Shown here: one piece after another, positions 38,649 through 48,168 of the stretch
How the letters are laid out: every line of letters starts with the position of its first letter
How positions within the stretch are numbered: position 1 is the first letter of the stretch
Source: Synechococcus sp. KORDI-52
GTDB lineage: Bacteria; Cyanobacteriota; Cyanobacteriia; PCC-6307; Cyanobiaceae
Reading direction: 5' to 3'
DNA: 64,000 bases
NCBI RefSeq assembly: GCF_000737595.1
Contig: NZ_CP006271.1
Span: 1,178,001 to 1,242,000 of the forward strand
The notes under the pieces: model-generated
The model's input: the letters and a program-made list of their open reading frames with translations, nothing else
Databases searched by the model: none
What the model was told of the DNA's origin: nothing
Made by a program: the position numbers and the translations under genes

Positions 38649-41609
38649 TTATTTCGCCTCCATCCAGTTCGCGCCCACGCCGGTCTCCACCACCAGGGGA
38701 ACACTCAGCGCAACGGCCTGTTCCATGGTCTGCACCACCAGCTCTCGCGTGGCCTCCAGGGCATCCGGTGCCACCTCGAGCACCAGTTCGTCGTGCACCT
38801 GCAGCAGCAGCTGGGCCGCCAGCCCCTGACGCTGCAAAGCGTCTTGCAGCTGCACCATCGCCACTTTGATGATGTCGGCACTTGAGCCCTGAATCGGAGC
38901 GTTGGCGGCGGCCCGCAGTTGCTGCGCCTCCATGCCACCGCGGCGGGCCACATCCAGGTCGATCTCCAGGGGGTCCTTGCCCAGCAGCCGCCCCAGGCCG
39001 TTGCGATCGAAGTGGAACGGCCGCCGGCGGCCGAGGATCGTTTCCACGTAGCCGCGGCTGAGGGCGAGCCGCTCCTGCAGCTCGAGGAAGGCGAACACCT
39101 TTGGGTAGCGCTGCTTGTACTTGGCCAGGAACTCCTTGGCTTCGCTCTGGCTCACGCCGGTTTCCCGGGCGAAGCGCTGGGCTCCCATGCCATAGATCAC
39201 TCCGAAGTTGATGGTTTTGCCGAGCCGGCGTTCGTCCGAACTGACCTCGTCCTTGTCCAGCAGCAGCCTGGCGGTCAGCGCGTGCACGTCATCGCCGCTG
39301 CGGTAGGCCTCTTGCAGCACCTCTTCTCCCGAGAGGTGGGTGAGGATGCGCAGCTCGATCTGGGAGTAGTCGGCGCTGAGCAGGGTCCAGCCCTCCTGCG
39401 GCAGGAAGGCCTTGCGGATGCGCCGGCTGTACTCGGTGCGCACCGGAATGTTCTGCAGGTTGGGGTTGCTGCTGCTCAGCCGTCCCGTTGCCGTCACCGC
39501 CTGGTTGAAATCGGTGTGCACCCGCCCGGTTTCCGTCTCCACCAGCTGCGGCAAGGCGTCGATGTAGGTGCTCTTGAGCTTGCTGAGCACCCGGTGCTCC
39601 AGCACCAGGGGCACCACCGGGTGGTCGTTGCCGAGTTTCTCCAGCACGGTGGCATCAGTGCTGAAGCCGGTTTTGGTGCGCCGGGATTTCTTGCGATCCA
39701 GCCCAAGGGTGTCGAACAGAAGTTCTCCCAACTGTTTGGGTGAGGCCAGGTTGAACTCCACCCCGGCGGCTTTCTGGGCGTCGGCTTCCAGCCGCTGCAG
39801 GGTGGTGCCCATCTCCTCGGAAAGGCCCTGGAGATAGGGCACATCAATGCGGATTCCGGTGGATTCCATGAGGGCCAGCACCGGTTCCAGCGGTTGCTCC
39901 ACCTGGTTCAGCAGCGGCAGCAGCCGTGGACCCATGGCCTCCAGCTGATGGCGCAGCAGCAGGGCGAGGCGGCGGGTGACGTGCACGTCCATGCCGCAGT
40001 AGAGGCTGGCGGGCTCCAGCGGCACATCGGCGAAGGTTTGCTTCTTGCCCACCAGATCAGTGAAGGCGGTGGGCTGGAAGCCGAATTCCCGTTCGGCCAT
40101 CAGCTCCAGGCCGTGTTTCGCTGCGGCATCCCGCAGGTAATCGGCCAGCAATGTGTCGATCACGACGCCCTCCAGGGCAACGCCGTGACGCAGCAGGATC
40201 AAGCGGTCGTACTTGGCGTTCTGCAGGGTCTTGGGGTGGTTGCTGCTGGCCAGCCAGGGGGCGAGGGCGGTGAGCACGGTTTCCAACGGCAGCTGCTCCG
40301 GGCTGCTGTCGTCGCTGCCTTTGTGGCCCAGGGGGATGTAAGCGAGCGCGTTCAGGTCCTCTCCCCAGCAGATGCCGATGCCCACAAGTTCGGCACGGAA
40401 CGGGTTGAGGTCGGTGGTCTCGGTGTCGAAGGCGACAGGAAGGCTGCTGTCGGTGCAGGCCATCAGCCTCTGCACCAGGGCGTCCAGGGCTGTTTCGGTC
40501 TGGATCAGCTGCGGTTTCAGGGCCGGCAGCCCCACGTCGTCGTTGGTTGCCGGTGCGGTTGCGGCCTCTGCAGCTGCGGGCTCTGTGCTGGCTGAGCGGC
40601 GAGAGGTCTTGGCTTCAGCGGCCTCCGCATTGGCCCCATAGCCCCCTTGGGAAAAGGCCGCCACGAAGCCCTTCACCTGGCGCAGCAGGCTGTTGAGCTC
40701 GAGGTCCTCCAGGCAGCGGCTCAGGCCATCGGCATCCACCGACGACAGCGGCAGGCTGGGTTCCTTGGGCAGGGGAACATCCACAAGAATCTCGGCCAGC
40801 TTGCGCGAGAGGTAGGCGTTGTCGCGGTCGGCGCGCAACTTCCCTTTCAGTGCACCTTTGATGGCGCCCCGACTGGCTTTCGGCCCTTCGGCCTCCACCT
40901 GCTCGAGGGTGGTGTACACCGCGTCGAGGTCGCTGTTGTCTTTCAGCAGGTTGATGGCTGTTTTGGGGCCAACACCACGCACGCCGGGGATGTTGTCGGA
41001 GCTGTCACCGGTGAGGGCCTTGAGGTCCACCACCTTGTCGGGCATCACGCCGAGCTTTCCGAGCACCCCCTCTTCGCGGATCAGCGTTGGGCCACTGTTT
41101 TTGGCATAGGGCCCGCCACCCATGTAAAGCACTGCAATGTCGCGGCTGTCATCCACCAGCTGGAACAGGTCGCGGTCTCCCGAGAGGATCCGAACGCCCC
41201 ACCCCGAGTCGGCCGCTCGGTTCGCCAGGGTTCCCAGCACATCGTCGGCTTCGAAGCCTGGGGCCATGCAGAGGGGGAGCTGCAGGTGCGTCTCGAGGAT
41301 CTGCTGCAGCTGCTCAAGGTCCTGGAAGAACACCTCAGGGGCCACATCCCGGTGGGCCTTGTAATTGGCGTCAGCCTTGTGGCGAAAGGTGGGCTCGGCC
41401 GTGTCGAAGGCGATGGCGACCCCTTCGGGCTTCAGAGATTTGCTGTTGTCCAGCAGGGCTTTGAGGAAGCCATAGGTCACGCTTGTCGGCCTGCCGTCTC
41501 TGGTGGCAAGGCCACCCTCACCTCCTTTGCTGAAGGCGTAGAAGCTGCGGAATGCCAGGGAATGGCCATCAACAAGCAGCAGGAGGGGCTTGGTGGTGGC
41601 CTCGGGCAT
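38649..41609 (-). CDS. polA: DNA polymerase I
   Basis: 986 residues with three domains. The 5' nuclease (1-310) has LLLVDGHSLAFRSFYA, DDVLGTLANRA and TGDSSDNIPGVRGVGPKTA. The 3'-5' exonuclease (about 380-580) keeps FDTETTDLNPF, NAKYDRLILL and YCGMDVHVTRRL, so the acidic residues appear intact. The polymerase (about 600-986) has LLSADYSQIELRILTHLSGE, TINFGVIYGMGAQRFA and LLQVHDELVLEV. An Ala/Glu/Thr-rich linker of about 30 residues separates the first two domains. It acts in repair and Okazaki fragment maturation. Confidence 0.97.
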   Translation of the reverse strand: MPEATTKPLLLLVDGHSLAFRSFYAFSKGGEGGLATRDGRPTSVTYGFLKALLDNSKSLKPEGVAIAFDTAEPTFRHKADANYKAHRDVAPEVFFQDLEQLQQILETHLQLPLCMAPGFEADDVLGTLANRAADSGWGVRILSGDRDLFQLVDDSRDIAVLYMGGGPYAKNSGPTLIREEGVLGKLGVMPDKVVDLKALTGDSSDNIPGVRGVGPKTAINLLKDNSDLDAVYTTLEQVEAEGPKASRGAIKGALKGKLRADRDNAYLSRKLAEILVDVPLPKEPSLPLSSVDADGLSRCLEDLELNSLLRQVKGFVAAFSQGGYGANAEAAEAKTSRRSASTEPAAAEAATAPATNDDVGLPALKPQLIQTETALDALVQRLMACTDSSLPVAFDTETTDLNPFRAELVGIGICWGEDLNALAYIPLGHKGSDDSSPEQLPLETVLTALAPWLASSNHPKTLQNAKYDRLILLRHGVALEGVVIDTLLADYLRDAAAKHGLELMAEREFGFQPTAFTDLVGKKQTFADVPLEPASLYCGMDVHVTRRLALLLRHQLEAMGPRLLPLLNQVEQPLEPVLALMESTGIRIDVPYLQGLSEEMGTTLQRLEADAQKAAGVEFNLASPKQLGELLFDTLGLDRKKSRRTKTGFSTDATVLEKLGNDHPVVPLVLEHRVLSKLKSTYIDALPQLVETETGRVHTDFNQAVTATGRLSSSNPNLQNIPVRTEYSRRIRKAFLPQEGWTLLSADYSQIELRILTHLSGEEVLQEAYRSGDDVHALTARLLLDKDEVSSDERRLGKTINFGVIYGMGAQRFARETGVSQSEAKEFLAKYKQRYPKVFAFLELQERLALSRGYVETILGRRRPFHFDRNGLGRLLGKDPLEIDLDVARRGGMEAQQLRAAANAPIQGSSADIIKVAMVQLQDALQRQGLAAQLLLQVHDELVLEVAPDALEATRELVVQTMEQAVALSVPLVVETGVGANWMEAK

Positions 41610-41633
41610 GACGGTGATGAAAATGTGGGGGGA

Positions 41634-42818
41634 TCAATCGCGGCGATCAGCCCAGGGAGGCAGATCGATGAACACGCGGGTTCCCGTTTCGAGACCGTCC
41701 AGGATTGCAGTCTGGTCGCCGCTGCTGTTGCCCAGTTCCACCGGCTGGAAACGTGGTTCCTGGTCCTGACCCACCAGCAATACGCCCGGTTTGCCGTCTT
41801 CCATGGTGATCGCCACGGTGGGCACCAGGACTTTCGGTGCACTGCGTCCAGTTTGGAAATTGATGTCGGCGGTCATGCCGATCATCAGACGGTCCGGGTT
41901 GACGAGGTTCAGCCGCACTTCGAAGGAGGTGACGTTGTTCTCTTTCACCGCGCGGGGGGCAATTTCACTCACCATTGCCTGGAAGCGTTCATCGGGGTAA
42001 GCATCCACCCGGATCTCGGCGTTCTGGCCGGTCTTGATGCGTCCGATGTCGCTTTCCGGAACGAGGGCCCTGACCTCAAGGCCCTGCGACAGTTCGACGA
42101 TCGATGCGCTGGTGGCACCGGCTGTTGCTGAGGCGGCGGTGGTTGGGGTGACAAACGACCCCGGTTCGGCGTAACGCGCCGTGATCGTTCCGGCGAAGGG
42201 CGCGCGGATGGTCTGCTCACGTCTTTCCTGTTCCAGTTGCTCCAGCCGTTCTCGGGCTGCCACCAGGCCCGCCTGCCGGGCCAGCATCTCGAAGCGCGCC
42301 TCACTGAAATCGTCAGCGCTGATCACGCCGCTGACATACAGCTGGTTTTGACGCTCGAAGTCCTCCTGTTTGCTCTTGAAATTGGCTTCGGCCTGGCGCA
42401 CAAGTGCCCGGCGTTCCTGCAACCGATCATCGAGATCGCCGCGATCCATCACCGCCAGCACCTGGTCTTCCTTCACCACATCCCCTTCATCCACCAGCAG
42501 CTCATCGAGCAGGCCCTGCTTGCGCGGACTCACATTCACCTTTTGCAGGGCCTGCAGTTCCCCACTGGCGGTAATCACCCCGGAAAGTACACCGCGTTCA
42601 GCGGTGGTGGTGAAGGGCGTCAGATCCCGTTGACGGTTGCTCCAGGGGCCGAAGCGCAGCAGCAAGGCGCCAGCGCCGGCAAGGGCCAGCACCATCAGCC
42701 CAACGGTCGCGGGTTTGGGCCGCCTGGATCGCGCTCTCGCCACAGTTGCAAGTTCTGCTTCAGGTGATCGGGGCGCGGGGGAGCGCAAGGACTGCAGCAT
42801 GGGCCCACAAAACTTCAT
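41634..42818 (-). CDS. HlyD/RND-type efflux periplasmic adaptor (membrane fusion protein)
   Basis: 394 residues. One membrane span lies around residues 40-57 (VGLMVLALAGAGALLLRF), then a lipoyl-type half-motif (SPRKQGLLDELLVDEGDVVKE), a long coiled coil (about 120-195) and the return half (IRAPFAGTITARYAEPGSFV). The beta-barrel domain follows. Such adaptors connect an inner membrane pump to the outer membrane. No pump or MacB-type ABC gene is adjacent, so its partner must be elsewhere. It is divergent from ychF. Confidence 0.87.
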   Translation of the reverse strand: MKFCGPMLQSLRSPAPRSPEAELATVARARSRRPKPATVGLMVLALAGAGALLLRFGPWSNRQRDLTPFTTTAERGVLSGVITASGELQALQKVNVSPRKQGLLDELLVDEGDVVKEDQVLAVMDRGDLDDRLQERRALVRQAEANFKSKQEDFERQNQLYVSGVISADDFSEARFEMLARQAGLVAARERLEQLEQERREQTIRAPFAGTITARYAEPGSFVTPTTAASATAGATSASIVELSQGLEVRALVPESDIGRIKTGQNAEIRVDAYPDERFQAMVSEIAPRAVKENNVTSFEVRLNLVNPDRLMIGMTADINFQTGRSAPKVLVPTVAITMEDGKPGVLLVGQDQEPRFQPVELGNSSGDQTAILDGLETGTRVFIDLPPWADRRD

Positions 42819-42851
42819 AACAGTCTCGCCGTTGGCCGGTAGATTCCGCCG

Positions 42852-43943
42852 ATGCTTAAAGCCGGAATTGTCGGCTTGCCCAATGTCGGCAAGTCCACCT
42901 TGTTCAACGCGTTGGTGGCCAACGCCCAGGCTCAGGCTGCCAATTTCCCGTTCTGCACGATTGAGCCCAACGTCGGCACCGTGGCGGTGCCCGATGAACG
43001 ACTGGATCGGCTAACCGAACTCAGCAAGAGTCAGGAGACCATCCCGACCCGGATGGAGTTCGTCGATATCGCTGGATTGGTGAAAGGGGCCAGCCAGGGC
43101 GAAGGTCTGGGTAACAAGTTCCTGGCCAATATCCGCGAGGTGGACGCGATCGTTCACGTGATCCGTTGTTTCGAGGACGACGACGTCATCCACGTCTCAG
43201 GATCCGTGGGGCCGTCCAGGGATGCGGAGGTGATCAATCTGGAGCTGGGTCTGGCGGATCTGGCTCAGATTGAGAAGCGCCGGGAGCGTCTAAAGAAGCA
43301 GATGCGCACCAGCAAGGAGGCGCAGGTCGAAGACGCGGCGCTTGAGCGGATTCAGGCCGTGCTCGAGAACGGCGGCGCCGCTCGACGTGTCGAGTTGAGC
43401 GATGAGGAAGCGGCGATGATCAAGCCCTTGGGGCTGTTGACGGCCAAGCCGATCATCTACGCCACCAATGTGAGTGAGGATGATCTGGCGGAGGGCAACG
43501 GCTTCTGCAAGGAGGTGATTGAACTGGCCGCTGGAGAAGGCGCCGAAACGGTGCGGATCTCTGCCCAGGTGGAAGCGGAGCTGGTGGACCTGGGTGATGA
43601 GGAAACCGCGGATTATTTGGAGGGTCTCGGTGTAACAGAAGGAGGTCTGCAAAGCCTGATTCGGGCCACCTACCGGCTGCTGGGGCTGCGCACTTATTTC
43701 ACCACCGGTGAAAAAGAAACAAGGGCCTGGACGTTCAAGGCTGGGATGACCGCTCCGCAGGCCGCTGGGGTGATCCACACCGATTTCGAACGAGGCTTCA
43801 TCCGCGCTCAGACCATCGGTTGGGAGAAGCTGCTGGAAGCCGGATCACTGTCGGAGGCCCGCAACAAAGGTTGGCTCCGTAGTGAAGGGAAGGAGTATGT
43901 GGTGGATGAAGGCGATGTGATGGAGTTTCTGTTCAACGTCTGA
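42852..43943 (+). CDS. ychF: Redox-regulated ATPase/GTPase YchF
   Basis: 363 residues, the family length. It has P-loop [35 protein letters not shown], the G4-like YATNVSEDD region (replacing NKxD, consistent with ATP preference) and a C-terminal TGS domain with [19 protein letters not shown]. YchF (OLA1) binds ribosomes and has roles in stress. Single gene with its promoter shared against the divergent adaptor gene. Confidence 0.96.
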   Translation: MLKAGIVGLPNVGKSTLFNALVANAQAQAANFPFCTIEPNVGTVAVPDERLDRLTELSKSQETIPTRMEFVDIAGLVKGASQGEGLGNKFLANIREVDAIVHVIRCFEDDDVIHVSGSVGPSRDAEVINLELGLADLAQIEKRRERLKKQMRTSKEAQVEDAALERIQAVLENGGAARRVELSDEEAAMIKPLGLLTAKPIIYATNVSEDDLAEGNGFCKEVIELAAGEGAETVRISAQVEAELVDLGDEETADYLEGLGVTEGGLQSLIRATYRLLGLRTYFTTGEKETRAWTFKAGMTAPQAAGVIHTDFERGFIRAQTIGWEKLLEAGSLSEARNKGWLRSEGKEYVVDEGDVMEFLFNV

Positions 43944-43998
43944 TCACGACTCCAGCCACATCTGGTGTGTTCGTGGTGTTGTTGTCCTGAATCTGCCG

Positions 43999-45138
43999 TC
44001 ATCTTCCTTGTGAGATTAGCTCAATTAATCGTCTCAGCGGTGGGGCTGGTACCAACGATTGTTGTCGCTTGATGCGACTCAACAAACGATGTGCAATAGC
44101 ATGCATGCGAATTTCGTTTTCGATGCTTCCTGGGGCGTAAACAGACCGCCTGCGATGGTGAGCTTTGTTTGTAATAGAGAAAGCTTCATCCCAGCTGCAG
44201 TTCCAAGCTGCTTCAGCAAATTTGGCGTTGTTGGCCTTGAAGTGTCGCGTCACTTTTTTGGTGAGTTTGCGTGAATATCCCCAGAAAGATGGATCACGCC
44301 AAAGCTGTCTTCGCTCTTCGTTTAAGATGATTCGAGATGAATTCTCAATTGTTTTAGGGGAAATGCGATTTTCCCTGAGAAGTTGGCTGAGCACCCGCGC
44401 CAGCCAGACCCCTCGCGTTCCAGGACTGCGGTTGTAATGCTTCTTGGGGCAGGGTTTCCAAGGGAGTTCAGGTGAGAGATTGATGGTGAGCATGAACTGC
44501 TCAAAGGGATCGCGGCCACCTTGGCGGAACGGGAGGAAACTCACCTTCAAGCCCTTGTCTTTTGCATTGAGTAAAGGTTGGAAATAGTTCCAGAAATCAA
44601 ATACGTCTTGGCGCCGTTTGATTTTGCCTCGCTTGGATTTCTCGTTTTGAAGTTGTCCCTTCAGAGCGTCTTCAACAAACTGCTCAAAAGTTTGGTGGTG
44701 ATAAAAACGTCTCAGCGAATAGATGTAGCGAGAATTGATGTAATCGAGCTGGCTGCGGATGAAAATCACGATGTGCAGCTCATAGCCTGCTTCATCTGCC
44801 ATCGCCTCCAGTTGCCGGATGCAGTCGGGGTCGGTGAGCGGTACGGCGAATTGCTCGGCGCTGAGCAGGCGATGGGGGCCGTTCGGTTGTTGCTTGAAGA
44901 ACGACGTCCAGCGTTTGCACCTCCGTTTGCACAGTTCGGCGGCGAGTTTCTTCGGTTTGGGTCTGTCGACCAGTGGGTCCTGCAGGCTCACCCCTTGGCT
45001 GCTCAGCAGGTCACGATTGCGATGGAGCCGTTCCTGGATGTAAGTGGAGGCCGTTTTGTGCGTGCCGGCGTGCACGATCAGCTGAGGGCGTTGGCTGTGC
45101 AGGGTCTGTCGCTCCCGGCCTGATCTGCTTTCCGTCAT
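43999..45138 (-). CDS. Sulfotransferase-like P-loop protein
   Basis: 379 residues. The N-terminus LIVHAGTHKTASTYIQERLH matches the 5'-phosphosulfate-binding loop of sulfotransferases. VIFIRSQLDYINSRYIYSLR fits the 3'-phosphate-binding R-x-x-x-D-x-x-x-S region. Much of the rest is basic and not recognised. The substrate is unknown; a glycan or surface polymer would be plausible. The gene is visibly more AT-rich than ychF and the MFS gene, which suggests horizontal acquisition. Confidence 0.7.
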   Translation of the reverse strand: MTESRSGRERQTLHSQRPQLIVHAGTHKTASTYIQERLHRNRDLLSSQGVSLQDPLVDRPKPKKLAAELCKRRCKRWTSFFKQQPNGPHRLLSAEQFAVPLTDPDCIRQLEAMADEAGYELHIVIFIRSQLDYINSRYIYSLRRFYHHQTFEQFVEDALKGQLQNEKSKRGKIKRRQDVFDFWNYFQPLLNAKDKGLKVSFLPFRQGGRDPFEQFMLTINLSPELPWKPCPKKHYNRSPGTRGVWLARVLSQLLRENRISPKTIENSSRIILNEERRQLWRDPSFWGYSRKLTKKVTRHFKANNAKFAEAAWNCSWDEAFSITNKAHHRRRSVYAPGSIENEIRMHAIAHRLLSRIKRQQSLVPAPPLRRLIELISQGR

Positions 45139-45216
45139 TGGTTGGTCTCATCCTTAGGATGCTCGCGGGCAGGCTTTCGACCTTGATTGCAGGGTCATTC
45201 TCCCTCGTCCGGCTGC

Positions 45217-45238
45217 AAAAAAGAGCCGTCAGGCCTCA
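45217..45238 (-). terminator. Weak terminator after the MFS gene
   Basis: On the minus strand a short GCC-TGAC-GGC hairpin is followed by C and a run of six T, immediately downstream of the MFS stop codon. The stem is short, so this is tentative. Confidence 0.4.
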
Positions 45239-46546
45239 TCACCGCAGCTGGCGTGAGCGGCCTGCCAGAACATCCCGATGTTGTTGCTGTTGTTCCGGAA
45301 GGACTCCAGTGGCATCGGGTCCGCTCGTGCGGTAGCGCGGTTTGAGGGTGCGCAGGGTGGGGGTCACAATCAAACAGGCCCCGCCCATCACCAGCCAGAG
45401 CAGGAGTCCGTTGTTCCGTAGGTCCAACAAGGCTCCTCCGGCGAGGGGGGCCACGATGGCGCTGACGGCGAAACACTGCGAAAACAGCGCCATCGCCAGA
45501 CCCCTGTGTTCCGGTGGTGTCTCCTCAATCACGGCTTCGGTGGCCGTGGGCAGGAACGCGGCCTGGGCAAAGGCCAACGGCAGCAGCCCTGCCAGCACGA
45601 GTGCTGTTCCGCTTTCGAACAACGAGGAAAGGGCGATCAAAACGCAGCCAGCACTGAACCCCGCCAGGCTCAGGCCGAGGCCGAAGGCAACGCTGCGTTC
45701 TGAAAGCCAACGGCCAACTGGCCACTGAAGGCTCACCAGTAGGGTCAGCTGCAGGGCGATCAGGGCACTGCTGTGGCTTTCGCTTAAAGCCGGTCGCAGC
45801 ACTCCGCCCCGCACCAGGTCGAGGGGAAGTGCACTCTGTTGAAGGGCCAGGATTCCTGTGGCCACCACACTGATCAACAGAACCGGCAGCAGGGGCAGCA
45901 ACCACGGCAGCCGGGGTGTTGGCCGTGGCCGTTGACCAACCGACTCTGGGCTGTTGCTGCTGAGGCTGCGATAAGGCGGACCATCCTGGAGGGGATGAAG
46001 GCTGATCAGCACCAGAACAGTGGCCATGCACACCGCCTCAACGCTGTACACGGTTCGCAGAACGCCCAAGGCCGCAGCAGCGGTCCCGATCAGGGTTCCA
46101 ATGCCGATGCCGAGGGCATCGGCACTGCGTACCAAGGCGTAGCCACGGCTGGAGGGGAGTTGGCCGCAACTCAAAGGAACGGCCAATTCGATGGCAGGCC
46201 AGTAGAGACCAGCTGCACAGCCAAGTAGCAGTTGTCCGACCAGATAGCTGTTGTAGTTGTCGGCCTGAAGAAGGATCAGATCGGCCGCGATGGCCAGCAG
46301 CGTTGTGCCCCGGATGGGCCAGGAGCAACGGATGCCTCGATCCAGCAGTGCACCGCTCAACAGGCGCACCACCGTGCCGATCAGGGCTGAGACGGCCAGG
46401 CCACTGCCTACTTCACGCGCCGAAAAGTCGATCGCATGAAAGATGAGCGGCGTCATGAACATGACTCCTCCAGCGCCGATGGAGGCGAGAAACCTCAGTC
46501 GGGTGACATTTCTCAGGGGTGATGGAAACTGGTTCCACCACCGCAG
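45239..46546 (-). CDS. Major facilitator superfamily (MFS) transporter with unusual start
   Basis: About 12 membrane spans in two halves. The loop motif between helices 2 and 3, GALLDRGIRCSWP, is a variant of the MFS G-x-x-x-D-R pattern. The first ATG (46462) lies inside helix 1. The frame stays open upstream and reads like a normal MFS N-terminus, RWWNQFPSPLRNVTRLRF then LASIGAGGV, with no ATG, GTG or TTG. A CTG at 46546 is taken as provisional start. This region overlaps the 5' end of the divergent hydrolase gene by up to 25 bp. The substrate is unknown. Confidence 0.8.
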   Translation of the reverse strand: MRWWNQFPSPLRNVTRLRFLASIGAGGVMFMTPLIFHAIDFSAREVGSGLAVSALIGTVVRLLSGALLDRGIRCSWPIRGTTLLAIAADLILLQADNYNSYLVGQLLLGCAAGLYWPAIELAVPLSCGQLPSSRGYALVRSADALGIGIGTLIGTAAAALGVLRTVYSVEAVCMATVLVLISLHPLQDGPPYRSLSSNSPESVGQRPRPTPRLPWLLPLLPVLLISVVATGILALQQSALPLDLVRGGVLRPALSESHSSALIALQLTLLVSLQWPVGRWLSERSVAFGLGLSLAGFSAGCVLIALSSLFESGTALVLAGLLPLAFAQAAFLPTATEAVIEETPPEHRGLAMALFSQCFAVSAIVAPLAGGALLDLRNNGLLLWLVMGGACLIVTPTLRTLKPRYRTSGPDATGVLPEQQQQHRDVLAGRSRQLR

Positions 46547-48168
46547 AGGGTCAGGCGTTGCTGCGCGGACGCTTAACAGGACGATGCATCGCGATGGGCT
46601 TGATGGGCAGTCTGCTGCTCAGCACGGGCGGATCGTGGCCTGTTCGCTCCGCAGAGCGTGTGGAGGTCAAGATCGACGGCGTGGTTCTCCCGGTTTCGGT
46701 GAATGAACTCGGCTCTTTCGTCCGCTCGCCGACGGGCGATCCATCTCAGCTCTCGCGATCGGAGCTGTCCACCTGGATGCGGCTTCTTGCTCCCGCAAGC
46801 AAAGAGGGGCTGATCCGTCTGCTGCAGGCTCCGGTACTCACCCGGCGCAGCCTCGGGCGTCAGCTGCTGAGCAGCTGGGGGGCCGGTCCACTCCTGGATG
46901 CGCTGGGGGAATTGATTCGCGTGGAAGACGGAGAACGCATCAATCGTTCGCTGGTTCTCTCCACGCTGGAGCAGCTGCTTGAACGGCAGGAGACCGTTTC
47001 GACACTCGATCTGCTGGAGGCGTTGCCGACTCAGAACCTCCGTCTTGACCTGGATGCACTGGTGGGTTCTGCCAACCGCTGGCGGCTGGAATTGCAGCGG
47101 CACCAGACCTTGATGAGGGCTTTGGCTCAGGAAGAGGTCCGCCTGCAGCCCCTCAACCGGAGTGAGCCTTCTGCCTTCTCAGATGTCCCCCGGTTGTCGA
47201 CACTGGTGGTGGACCATCGTTCGCGTCCATTACGGGTGGAACGCTGGATTCCCCAGTCGCCCCGTGAGGATCGGACCTGGATCTTGATGATGCCAGGGCT
47301 TGGCGGCGATCCCAATCACTTTCATTGGCTTGCGCGCTCGCTCATGCAGGCGGGGTGGCCCGTGGCGCTGCTCGAGCATCCCGGCAGCGATGCCGCTGCT
47401 GTTCAGGCGTTGCTCGAGGGGCGTCAGTCCTTTGATGGCGCGGCGGCCCTTCGTCAGCGGACGGCTGATCTTGCGGCGCTCTTGGACGCCCAACGGCGGG
47501 GTGACTTGAACATCCCTGGGGACGAGGTCGTTCTGATGGGGCACTCCCTGGGAGCACTGACAGCGTTATTGGCCACTGGGGCGGAAGTGGTTCCAGGGAT
47601 CGATCAGCGCTGTGAGAGCGCCTTGGCTGGCTTGCCCCTCACCAACCTCTCGGAATTGCTCCAGTGCGAACTGGCCGCAGGGCGTGTGCTCGAGGGCCAT
47701 GCCATGCGTCCCCTACCTCGGGCGGTGGTGGGGTTCAACAGCTTTGGCGGTTTGATCTGGCCGCACCGTTCGAGCCCGGCGTTGTTGCCTCCCTTGCTTC
47801 TGGTGGGTGGAACGCTCGATCTGATCACCCCTCCCCTGGACGAGCAGGTGGCTCTCTTGGCTGGATTGGCACGGCATCCCGCCAGCCGGGTGGTGGTGGT
47901 TGAGGGAGCCAGCCACTTTTCGCCGATTCGAGTGGATGGCCAGGAATCGGCCTCGCAGGGGGACGATCTCTTCCGGCTTGGCGAGGAGCTGGTGGGCGTC
48001 AATCCCCTCAGCGTCCAAAGGGTGATCAGCCATGAAGTCATCCGCTTCCTCGATTCCATCAGCACCGAGACACCCCGCCAAGACGCCGTTCACCTCATGG
48101 ATCCCAGCTCAACGACGCGGTGGCATCGCTTGGGCCGCCGCAGGGCCCTGCAGCTCCTGGATCAGTAG
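46522..48168 (+). CDS. Secreted alpha/beta hydrolase with DUF1400-type N-terminal domain
   Basis: About 548 residues. An N-terminal signal (RGRLTGRCIAMGLMGSLLL to PVRSAERVEV) predicts export; ATG 46522 or a TTG at 46558 could be the start. Residues about 45-160 form a helical domain seen in cyanobacterial DUF1400 hydrolases. The hydrolase domain follows: LMMPGLGGDPNHFHWLARSL, nucleophile elbow VLMGHSLGALTALLA, Asp in LVGGTLDLITPP and His in VEGASHFSPI. The substrate is unknown, possibly an ester in the periplasm. It overlaps the convergent ABC permease gene by 7 bp. Confidence 0.85.
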   Translation: METGSTTAEGQALLRGRLTGRCIAMGLMGSLLLSTGGSWPVRSAERVEVKIDGVVLPVSVNELGSFVRSPTGDPSQLSRSELSTWMRLLAPASKEGLIRLLQAPVLTRRSLGRQLLSSWGAGPLLDALGELIRVEDGERINRSLVLSTLEQLLERQETVSTLDLLEALPTQNLRLDLDALVGSANRWRLELQRHQTLMRALAQEEVRLQPLNRSEPSAFSDVPRLSTLVVDHRSRPLRVERWIPQSPREDRTWILMMPGLGGDPNHFHWLARSLMQAGWPVALLEHPGSDAAAVQALLEGRQSFDGAAALRQRTADLAALLDAQRRGDLNIPGDEVVLMGHSLGALTALLATGAEVVPGIDQRCESALAGLPLTNLSELLQCELAAGRVLEGHAMRPLPRAVVGFNSFGGLIWPHRSSPALLPPLLLVGGTLDLITPPLDEQVALLAGLARHPASRVVVVEGASHFSPIRVDGQESASQGDDLFRLGEELVGVNPLSVQRVISHEVIRFLDSISTETPRQDAVHLMDPSSTTRWHRLGRRRALQLLDQ

